Below are positions 7,332 to 12,327 of a stretch of 12,327 nt of DNA, piece after piece. The position numbers and the translations under genes were made by a program. The first letter of the stretch is position 1. Every line of letters begins with the position of its first letter. The notes below the pieces were generated by a model. The model was not told the DNA's origin. It made no database searches and saw nothing but the letters and a program-made list of their open reading frames with translations. Source of the DNA: Tannerella sp. (GTDB lineage Bacteria; Bacteroidota; Bacteroidia; Bacteroidales; Tannerellaceae); NCBI GenBank assembly GCA_031260095.1, contig JAIRKN010000074.1:1-12327 (forward strand). Reading direction: 5' to 3'.

Positions 7332-9415
7332 ATTTAGCTTTTTACATAGCGCGTAGATATTTATTTGCGAAGAAATCGCATAATGCCATAAATATTATTT
7401 CGATGGTGTCTGTTTGTGGTGTTGTTGTCGCTACGATTGCTATGATCTGTACGTTGTCTGTTTTTAACGGTTTCAAAGGGTTTACATCCATGCTTTTCAG
7501 TGTTTTTGATCCTGAATTAAAAATAACTCCCGCGTCAGGAAAAGTTTTTGACCCCACTACTCCTGAGATGCGACAGATCTGTGCGTTTCCTGAGGTAGAG
7601 TATTGTTGTGAAACGCTTCAAGAAAATGCGATTGTCAGTTATGGCGACCGTCAGTCTATTTCTGTGTTGAAAGGAGTTGATACGACCTTCAATAGATTGG
7701 TGGATATTGATACGGCAATTATTAACGGAGAGTTTATTTTAAAAGAAGGCGACTTTAATTATGCCGTAGCAGGCATTGCCTTGGCGTCGGCATTGGGCGT
7801 GAATGCAGGCTTTACGCAACCGGTGGAGATTTATATGCCGAAACGCACCGGGACCGTTAATCTCGCAAATCCGGCCCTCTCCTTTTTTGTAGAATATGTT
7901 TTTGTGGGAGGAGTCTATTATATAAATCAGCCTGTTTACGATGAGGGGTTTATGATTGTGTCGATTGACCTTATGCGTTCGATGCTGGATTATGACAAGG
8001 AGGTATCGGCGCTTGAACTTAAACTTGTATCCGGGGCGGATCTATCATCTGTAAAGAAGAAAATAAAGCAGTTGACGGGGAATGATTTTATTGTTCAGGA
8101 TCGGTATGAGCAACAGGAACTCTCATTCAATATGATGCAGATGGAAAAATGGGTGACTTACCTGATGCTCTGTTTTATCCTCGTGCTGGCATTGTTTAAT
8201 GTTTTAGGTTCGTTAGCTATCTTAATGATAGAAAAAGAAGCCGATATAGTTAAATTACGTAATATGGGAGCAAATAGTCGACTTATAAACAGGATATTTC
8301 TTTTTGAAGGCTGGATGATTTCTCTTATGGGGGCGGTCATTGGTGTGGCGCTGGGTATTTTGTTGTGCCTGCTACAAAAAAGATTCGGGCTTATCTCTCT
8401 GGGCGAAACAGCCGGAACTTTTATCATTGACGCATATCCTGTTGAAATAGAATGGAGGGATGTATTGACTGTTTTTGCGACCGTTATTGGTCTTGGTTTT
8501 CTGGCCGTCTTGTATCCGGTGCACTATCTGGGCGAAAAATGGCTTAATAAAACAGTTGCCGCCTGTTTGTTATTGCCGTTTATGGCGAGTTGCGGAGTGA
8601 AAAATAAAGACCCGAAAGCGGAAGAAGTGAAGGAAATAGCCGTTACAATTGAGCCTCTTCGCTATTTTGCCGAACAGATTGCCGGCGATCATTATACATT
8701 CTTTTCAGTGCTTCCCGCCGGTCAAAGTCCAGAAACGTATGATCCCTCTCCCCGTGAGATGATAAGGGTCGGAAAAGGGGTGGCCTATTTTCATACAGGA
8801 CAGCTTGGGTTTGAACAGGTGTTGATTCATTCTATTCATGAAAATAATACCCATACATCCCCATTTGATTTATCGGAAGGCATGGTTTTTCATGAAGGGG
8901 AGTGCTGTGCGCATGAGCATGGCGGCCATGACCCGCATTTATGGACGTCATTTAAAGGTGCAAAAGTGATATCCGAAAATATCCTGAAAGCTCTTGTTTC
9001 TTTAGATAAAGAAAATCAGACGCATTATCAATCAAATTACAGCCGGTTGACTCAGCGCCTTGATTCGCTGGAGGAAACACTGCATAAACAACTGGAAAAC
9101 CTTTCGTGCCGTAGCTTTGTGATCTATCATCCGGCCCTGACTTATTTTGCGGATGAGTTTGGATTGAAGCAATATAGTATTGAAAATGACGGGAAAGAGC
9201 CTTCTCCCGCTTTCTTGAAAAAACTGATTGAAGAGGCCGGCACAGAGAGGGTTGGCGTTGTTTTTGTGCAAATGGAGTTCGACCGTAGACATGCAAAGCA
9301 GATTGCCCGGGAAATCGGAGCGAAGACGGTCGTTATAAATCCTTTGGATTATCAATGGGACAAACAGATGGAATGGATTGCAAAAGCATTGGTCGGAAAT
9401 GGAAAAGCTGATTGA
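7328..9415 (+). CDS. In-frame fusion: FtsX/LolC-like ABC permease plus ZnuA-like metal-binding lipoprotein
   Basis: One 695-codon frame encodes two normally separate proteins. Residues 1-408 are an FtsX-family permease of LolC/LolE type: cytoplasmic MNLAFYIARRYLF, TM1 about 21-46, a periplasmic domain about 50-264, and TM2 265-291, TM3 about 327-350 and TM4 about 377-400, ending in the cytoplasmic GEKWLNK. A hydrophobic stretch TVAACLLLPFMAS (409-421) then leads to a lipobox Cys at 422. Residues 422-695 are a zinc/manganese ABC solute-binding protein (ZnuA/SBP_bac_9). Likely metal ligands are H489 (AYFHTG), H537 (DPHLW), H601 (YHPALTYF) and D674 (INPLDY); a His-rich loop lies at 522-537. The start is TTG 7328, overlapping the rbfA stop. 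No stop or ATG separates the halves; GTG 8519 could serve as an internal start for ZnuA. The fusion is either real, possibly cut by lipoprotein signal peptidase, or an artefact. Confidence 0.85.
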   Translation: MNLAFYIARRYLFAKKSHNAINIISMVSVCGVVVATIAMICTLSVFNGFKGFTSMLFSVFDPELKITPASGKVFDPTTPEMRQICAFPEVEYCCETLQENAIVSYGDRQSISVLKGVDTTFNRLVDIDTAIINGEFILKEGDFNYAVAGIALASALGVNAGFTQPVEIYMPKRTGTVNLANPALSFFVEYVFVGGVYYINQPVYDEGFMIVSIDLMRSMLDYDKEVSALELKLVSGADLSSVKKKIKQLTGNDFIVQDRYEQQELSFNMMQMEKWVTYLMLCFILVLALFNVLGSLAILMIEKEADIVKLRNMGANSRLINRIFLFEGWMISLMGAVIGVALGILLCLLQKRFGLISLGETAGTFIIDAYPVEIEWRDVLTVFATVIGLGFLAVLYPVHYLGEKWLNKTVAACLLLPFMASCGVKNKDPKAEEVKEIAVTIEPLRYFAEQIAGDHYTFFSVLPAGQSPETYDPSPREMIRVGKGVAYFHTGQLGFEQVLIHSIHENNTHTSPFDLSEGMVFHEGECCAHEHGGHDPHLWTSFKGAKVISENILKALVSLDKENQTHYQSNYSRLTQRLDSLEETLHKQLENLSCRSFVIYHPALTYFADEFGLKQYSIENDGKEPSPAFLKKLIEEAGTERVGVVFVQMEFDRRHAKQIAREIGAKTVVINPLDYQWDKQMEWIAKALVGNGKAD

Positions 9416-10160
9416 AATAAGGAATGTTTCAGTTGTATATGATACAAAGCCTGTGCTGAGAGATGTTTGTCTTGATGTATGGAGAGATGATTTTCTTGGC
9501 GTGATCGGGCCTAACGGAGGTGGGAAAACTACGCTTCTGAAGGTTTTGCTGGGTTTGATGAAACCTGTTTCGGGAGAAATTTCCTTTTTTGATTGCGGGA
9601 AGAATGTATCGTCGTTAAAGATCGGTTATCTTCCACAGATAAATCCGATAGATAAACGTTTTCCCATATCCGTATATGAAGTCATTGCTTCCGGCTTGGC
9701 CGGCGAAAAGCCCCGTTTTCGTAATTTTACATCCTTACAGAAAGAACATATTCATGAACTTATGATTCAAATGGGATTGGAACAATTCGCCGGACGCGCT
9801 ATCGGGGAACTTTCAGGCGGACAATTGCAACGTGTGCTATTAGCGCGTGCCGTTGTTTCACAGCCACAGGCGCTTATTCTTGATGAGCCGAATACATACG
9901 TTGATAAGAAGTTTGAGTCCCATTTTTATGAATTGCTCGGAGAGATCAACCGGAAAACGGCAATCGTACTTGTTTCACATGATGTAGGAACCTTGCTTTC
10001 GATGGTAAAAAATGTGGCGTGCGTAAATGAAACTCTTCATTATCATTGTGGCTCGGACATATCCGGCGATTGGTTGAATGAGGCGTATACTTGTCCTATT
10101 GAGCTTGTCGGACATGGCGATTTGCCTCACAGGGTACTTAAAAAACACGAGAATAATTGA
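9399..10160 (+). CDS. Metal (zinc/manganese) ABC transporter ATP-binding protein, ZnuC-like
   Basis: This 253-residue ABC ATPase has a full set of motifs: Walker A GPNGGGKTT (37-45), Q-loop YLPQ with Q80, signature LSGGQ (138-142), Walker B ALILDEP (158-164) followed by NTYVD, and H-loop H194 in LVSHD. The DEPNTYVD form and the adjacent ZnuA module place it with zinc/manganese importer ATPases. The C-terminus carries several His residues (VGHGDLPHRVLKKH). ATG 9399 is chosen because conserved sequence starts at once; it overlaps the ZnuA stop by 17 bp, indicating coupled translation. No ABC-3 permease follows, so its membrane partner is either elsewhere in the genome or unusual. Confidence 0.9.
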   Translation: MEKLIEIRNVSVVYDTKPVLRDVCLDVWRDDFLGVIGPNGGGKTTLLKVLLGLMKPVSGEISFFDCGKNVSSLKIGYLPQINPIDKRFPISVYEVIASGLAGEKPRFRNFTSLQKEHIHELMIQMGLEQFAGRAIGELSGGQLQRVLLARAVVSQPQALILDEPNTYVDKKFESHFYELLGEINRKTAIVLVSHDVGTLLSMVKNVACVNETLHYHCGSDISGDWLNEAYTCPIELVGHGDLPHRVLKKHENN

Positions 10161-10189
10161 CGATGCTTAAATAAATAAATGTTTATTCT

Positions 10190-11209
10190 ATGGAAGAGCA
10201 AAAACGTATATTAATAACGGGGGCAAGCGGTTTTATCGGAGGGTATCTTGTAAAAGAAGCTTTGAGCCGGGGCTATGAAGTTTGGGCGGGTATACGTCCG
10301 CATAGTTCACGGAAGCATTTGCAGGATGAACGGATTAAGTTTATTAATCTGCGGTATGATTCAAAGGATGCGCTTGTAGCGCAATTACGTGAAATAGCAT
10401 CTTCTGTCGGAGCATGGCGTTATGTAATCCATAATGCCGGTATCACAAAAACGCTTCGGGAGGCTGATTTTTATAATGTCAATGCTTTTAATACACATTT
10501 ATTGATAGAAGCGCTTGCTGCCGCGGATTGTAAGCCTGATAAATTTCTGTTGATGAGTAGTCTTAGCAGTTATGGGCCGGTAAATGAATATTCATTCAGA
10601 CCGATTCGTATAGACGATGACCGGAATCCCGATTCTGTTTATGGGAAAAGTAAATTTGAAGCGGAATTGTTTGTCAAAGCCCAGACTTATTTTCCATACA
10701 TTATATTGTTACCTACGGGAGTTTATGGGCCGGGGGATAAAGATTATCTGATAGAAATAAAAAGTATCCGTTCAGGATTTGATTTGAAAGTTGGTTTGAA
10801 ATCGCAACAGCTTACGTTTATCTATGTTAAGGATCTTGCGGTTGCTGCTTTTATGGCGCTTGAAAACAAAAAAGCCAAAAATGTATCTTATTTTGTTGCA
10901 GATGGTGATGTATATAAAGACACGGATTTTGCGCGACTTATAAAGAAATTATTGGGTAAAAAAATTGTGATAAATCTCCGTATACCTTTCTGGATGTGTT
11001 ATGTAGCCTGTTTGTTTTCCGAAGCGTTTGGTCATTTGGCAGGCAAGGCAATGACACTTAATACCGATAAATATCATATTCTTAAACAACGTAACTGGAT
11101 TTGTGAAACAGAGCCTATTCGTCAGGAACTTGGCTTTGTGCCGCGGTATAATCTGAAAGAAGGGTTGGAAGAAACGATTCACTATAGCAAAAAGCATAAA
11201 TTATTGTGA
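10190..11209 (+). CDS. NAD(P)-dependent epimerase/dehydratase (extended SDR)
   Basis: This 339-residue extended short-chain dehydrogenase/reductase has the cofactor motif GASGFIGGYL (11-20), the NAG-type motif VIHNAGITK (79-87), active-site serines in LMSSLSSYGP (121-130) and the catalytic pair Y151/K155 (YGKSK). GVYGPGD follows, as in sugar epimerases and 3-beta-HSD-like enzymes. The C-terminal third contains a hydrophobic stretch (IPFWMCYVACLFSEAFGHLAG), possibly membrane-associated. The substrate cannot be told. It starts 29 bp after the ATPase gene, probably within the same transcript. Confidence 0.9.
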   Translation: MEEQKRILITGASGFIGGYLVKEALSRGYEVWAGIRPHSSRKHLQDERIKFINLRYDSKDALVAQLREIASSVGAWRYVIHNAGITKTLREADFYNVNAFNTHLLIEALAAADCKPDKFLLMSSLSSYGPVNEYSFRPIRIDDDRNPDSVYGKSKFEAELFVKAQTYFPYIILLPTGVYGPGDKDYLIEIKSIRSGFDLKVGLKSQQLTFIYVKDLAVAAFMALENKKAKNVSYFVADGDVYKDTDFARLIKKLLGKKIVINLRIPFWMCYVACLFSEAFGHLAGKAMTLNTDKYHILKQRNWICETEPIRQELGFVPRYNLKEGLEETIHYSKKHKLL

Positions 11210-11350
11210 CAAAAATCATATATTATTTTTTTTATTCCGATCGGATGTGATTTGATTGTATAAAACAAAAAAAAATCAGGATGCAAATTGTTTATACTTA
11301 GATTATTGTTATTTTTCTATGGAAAATGTTTAAAAAAAAAAGAAAAAAAA
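11210..11350. other. AT-rich intergenic stretch, nothing recognised
   Basis: Between the SDR stop and the small-RNA promoter the sequence is strongly A/T-rich with homopolymer runs (T8 at about 11225-11232, A-runs near 11264-11275 and 11331-11350) and one short palindrome, CCGATCGG, at about 11237. I see no open frame with coding character and no clear hairpin-plus-T-run terminator for the upstream genes. Confidence 0.6.
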
Positions 11351-11381
11351 TTTGTTGTTTAAAAAAATATACTTATCTTTG
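11351..11381 (+). promoter_or_regulatory. Strong consensus promoter (TTTG, 19 nt, TATCTTTG)
   Basis: TTTG at 11351-11354 and TATCTTTG at 11374-11381 are separated by 19 nt, matching the primary sigma factor consensus of Bacteroidota in both elements and spacing. It is the best promoter in the window. Transcription should start at about 11384-11386. No gene-length open frame follows on this strand before the terminator at 11625, so it appears to drive a small RNA. Confidence 0.75.
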
Positions 11382-11395
11382 TGCGGAGATATTAG

Positions 11396-11452
11396 ATGAA
11401 GAAAGATAATAAAGTATGGCATAAAGTTGCCATAAATCCTGTAAAAATCTAA
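11396..11452 (+). CDS. Possible 18-residue peptide at the 5' end of the small RNA
   Basis: ATG at 11396 opens MKKDNKVWHKVAINPVKI followed by TAA. GGAG at 11385-11388 is suitably spaced as a ribosome binding site, but it lies at the predicted transcription start and may not be fully transcribed. The frame runs through the perfect hairpin at 11415-11434. It could be a small protein or a chance frame in A-rich sequence; it resembles nothing I know. Confidence 0.18.
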   Translation: MKKDNKVWHKVAINPVKI

Positions 11453-11624
11453 TTTTCTTGCTGAAAGCCGGTTGTGTGAGAGAGTTTTTCTGATTACACT
11501 GATAGGGCGATTGGTTATACGTCTAAATGGCGTGGTTAAATTTGGCTTCTATGCGGTAAACTTGAGTTTTACTTGGGGTGCTAGAGCATAATGCTAAACG
11601 TTATTCATTATTCATTACTGAAAG

Positions 11625-11655
11625 TCCCCGAACGTGAGTTCCGGGATTTTTTTTT
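11625..11655 (+). terminator. Intrinsic terminator of the small RNA
   Basis: TCCC at 11625-11628 and GAAC at 11630-11633 pair with GTTC (11638-11641) and GGGA (11643-11646) across a GTGA loop, with one C-C mismatch. Nine Ts follow at 11647-11655. This is a standard rho-independent terminator reading plus. Confidence 0.85.
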
Positions 11656-11657
11656 GT

Positions 11658-11826
11658 TCGCCCGGCACGGGCGAGGGGCGAGGGGAGGTGCTCCGGTCAG
11701 GTAATAACCTGAGTTCGGGATAAGAACAAATGTTTTCCGGCTAAGAAAACCGCGGATGCCTTCTCCGCAGGAGATACATGGTCGACCATAAACGAGTTTA
11801 TGGTCGACCATGCCTCAATCATGAGG
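11658..11826. repeat. Array of consecutive short hairpins
   Basis: Eight perfect inverted repeats follow each other with little spacing: TCGCCCG/CGGGCGA (11658-11674), GGAG/CTCC (11684-11694), TCAGGT/ACCTGA (11697-11712), GTTC/GAAC (11713-11727), GTTTTC/GAAAAC (11732-11750), GCGGA/TCCGC (11752-11768), the long palindrome at 11777-11812, and CCTCA/TGAGG (11813-11826). The fourth to sixth all have 7-nt loops, and two share the pattern TTC-n-GG-n-TAA-GAA. A period-7 G-rich repeat (GGGCGAG) lies at 11669-11685. No reading frame explains this. Function unknown. Confidence 0.7.
11777..11812. repeat. Perfect palindrome with 17-bp arms
   Basis: CATGGTCGACCATAAAC (11777-11793) is followed by GA and then its exact reverse complement (11796-11812). 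Each arm itself contains the 12-bp palindrome ATGGTCGACCAT, so the site has two identical symmetric half-units 19 bp apart. It lacks a T-run, so it is not a typical terminator. It could be a binding site for a dimeric protein, a recombination or mobile-element relic, or a dispersed genomic repeat. Confidence 0.85.
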
Positions 11827-11908
11827 ATGTGTCCTGATAAAATTGGTTGACTTTTTTCTTCCGCTTTGTTGCATTTACGAATGGGACTTACCGCTTATTG
11901 TATATCCG

Positions 11909-12327
11909 TCAGGGTTGCCGCCGTCTGACGGGGAGCCGGTGCGTGATGTTCCCGTACTTGAAAAGGAGGACTGCCTCCGTCAGATTTCCAGAAGTAGTTA
12001 TTTCAAGATCTTGATAGGTGGGCTTTATCATTGGATTATCTTTCGGATCTGTTCCTGTAGGCGATGTGATAGTCAATGTAGCGTTACCGGGTTGAATCGA
12101 TCCAGATTCAACAACAACGGTATCCGTTCGTATATCCCAAGCTCCAAGCCTAACCTCCGCCGAAGGATGAATACACCGGAACTTTGTGACCGCCCGAGCC
12201 GGAAAAATATCATCTTCTATCCGTACCGTGTCAACGCTCGTTACTACCGCATATTGCCCGTTTGAGGTAATAGACAGTGCACTGTTGTCAACGTGGAGCG
12301 TATATTCAAGGTTACTTCCCGGAGAGT
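11909..12327 (-). CDS. 3' end of an unrecognised, probably exported beta-rich protein (partial)
   Basis: The only minus-strand frame open from the right edge runs from 12325 to TGA at 11909-11911 (138 residues visible). Its composition is that of an extracellular beta-sandwich or fimbrillin-like protein: many Thr/Ser/Val/Gly, few Lys, and segments such as LEYTLHVDNSALSIT, DTVVVESGSIQPGNATLTIT and DLEITTSGNLTEAVLLFKYG. The N-terminus and any signal peptide lie off the window. The last residues (THRLPVRRRQP) change character. The neighbouring minus-strand frame gives GTSRTGSPSDGGNPDG and ends at 11875-11877, so a frameshift near 11950 is possible. I do not recognise a specific family. Confidence 0.55.
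   Translation of the reverse strand, partial: SPGSNLEYTLHVDNSALSITSNGQYAVVTSVDTVRIEDDIFPARAVTKFRCIHPSAEVRLGAWDIRTDTVVVESGSIQPGNATLTITSPTGTDPKDNPMIKPTYQDLEITTSGNLTEAVLLFKYGNITHRLPVRRRQP

Larger units (their letters stand above)
11384..11655 (+). ncRNA. Probable structured small RNA (about 250-270 nt), candidate 6S-type RNA
   Basis: A consensus promoter and an intrinsic terminator bracket a stretch with no gene-length reading frame. Inside are a perfect 7-bp hairpin TATGGCA/TGCCATA (11415-11434), possible pairing of GAAAGCC near 11462 with TTTGGCTTC near 11541-11550, and a GTAAAC/GTTTTAC hairpin near 11560. An imperfect A/T-rich closing stem is possible between the 5' part (about 11390-11412) and the TTATTCATTATTCATT segment at about 11601-11616. 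A long closing stem with an internal bubble and an independent promoter would fit a 6S RNA or the Bacteroidales-1 type RNA, but I cannot confirm either. The hallmarks of tmRNA, RNase P RNA and SRP RNA are absent. An 18-codon frame overlaps the 5' end. Confidence 0.6.

Noticed and set aside
11384..11655. tmRNA, RNase P RNA or SRP RNA as the identity of the small RNA
   Set aside because: There is no tRNA-like ends with CCA or tag frame, no GAGGAAAGTCC-type RNase P core, and no GGAAG-type SRP apical loop.
11608..11811. 67-codon minus-strand frame (MVDHKLVYGRPC...)
   Set aside because: It runs through the palindrome, the hairpin array and the terminator. Its composition is explained by those repeats, and it starts inside the palindrome.
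11658..11826. CRISPR array or integron attC cluster
   Set aside because: The hairpins differ in sequence and spacing, so there are no regular repeats with spacers. No cas or integrase gene is in the window.
11831..11853. Sequence TGTCCTGATAAAATTGGTTGAC as an insertion-sequence end
   Set aside because: It looked like a possible terminal repeat, but I found no partner repeat and no transposase next to it, so it is not called.
11843..12265. 140-codon plus-strand frame at the right edge
   Set aside because: It is Cys/Arg/Ser-rich without motifs and opposite a minus frame with exported-protein character.

Overview
The window looks like chromosome from a member of the Bacteroidota, most likely the order Bacteroidales. 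Three things support this. Several promoters match the group's -33 TTTG / -7 TAnnTTTG pattern. Starts have weak or no Shine-Dalgarno sequences. The protein families are typical of the group: an HflX of Bacteroides type, a pyruvate kinase beginning TKIVATISDQRC, and a carboxypeptidase-regulatory/plug/beta-barrel outer membrane protein. Nothing resembles a phage, plasmid or CRISPR locus.

Layout. The left edge (1-1591, minus) is the N-terminal part of an outer membrane beta-barrel protein. The gene-free stretch 1592-2096 holds its promoter and a decayed IS1-family transposase. Next come hflX (plus) and xerD (minus), convergent and overlapping by 65 bp. From xerD rightward a long plus-strand series runs to 11209: aroQ, pyk, a SAM-dependent O-methyltransferase, rbfA, an FtsX/LolC-like permease fused in frame to a ZnuA-like metal-binding lipoprotein, a ZnuC-like ATPase, and an extended-SDR epimerase/dehydratase. 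After 11209 lies a non-coding stretch. It contains a strong promoter, a probable structured small RNA ending in an intrinsic terminator, and a run of hairpins with a perfect palindrome (17-bp arms). The right edge (minus) is the 3' end of an unrecognised, probably exported beta-rich protein.

How the genes fit together. hflX, xerD, aroQ, pyk, the methyltransferase and rbfA are housekeeping functions: ribosome rescue, chromosome dimer resolution, the shikimate pathway, glycolysis, probable RNA or small-molecule methylation, and 30S maturation. The permease-ZnuA fusion and ZnuC overlap by 17 bp and form a transport unit, but no ABC-3 (ZnuB-type) permease is present in the window.

Most notable observations: (1) the FtsX/LolC-ZnuA fusion with an internal lipobox, which could be a polyprotein separated by lipoprotein signal peptidase; (2) an isolated structured RNA at about 11384-11655 with a consensus promoter and terminator; (3) the hairpin array after it; (4) face-to-face promoters between xerD and aroQ; (5) the IS1 remnant. 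All functional claims rest on motif reading and memory of protein families; no database search was run.
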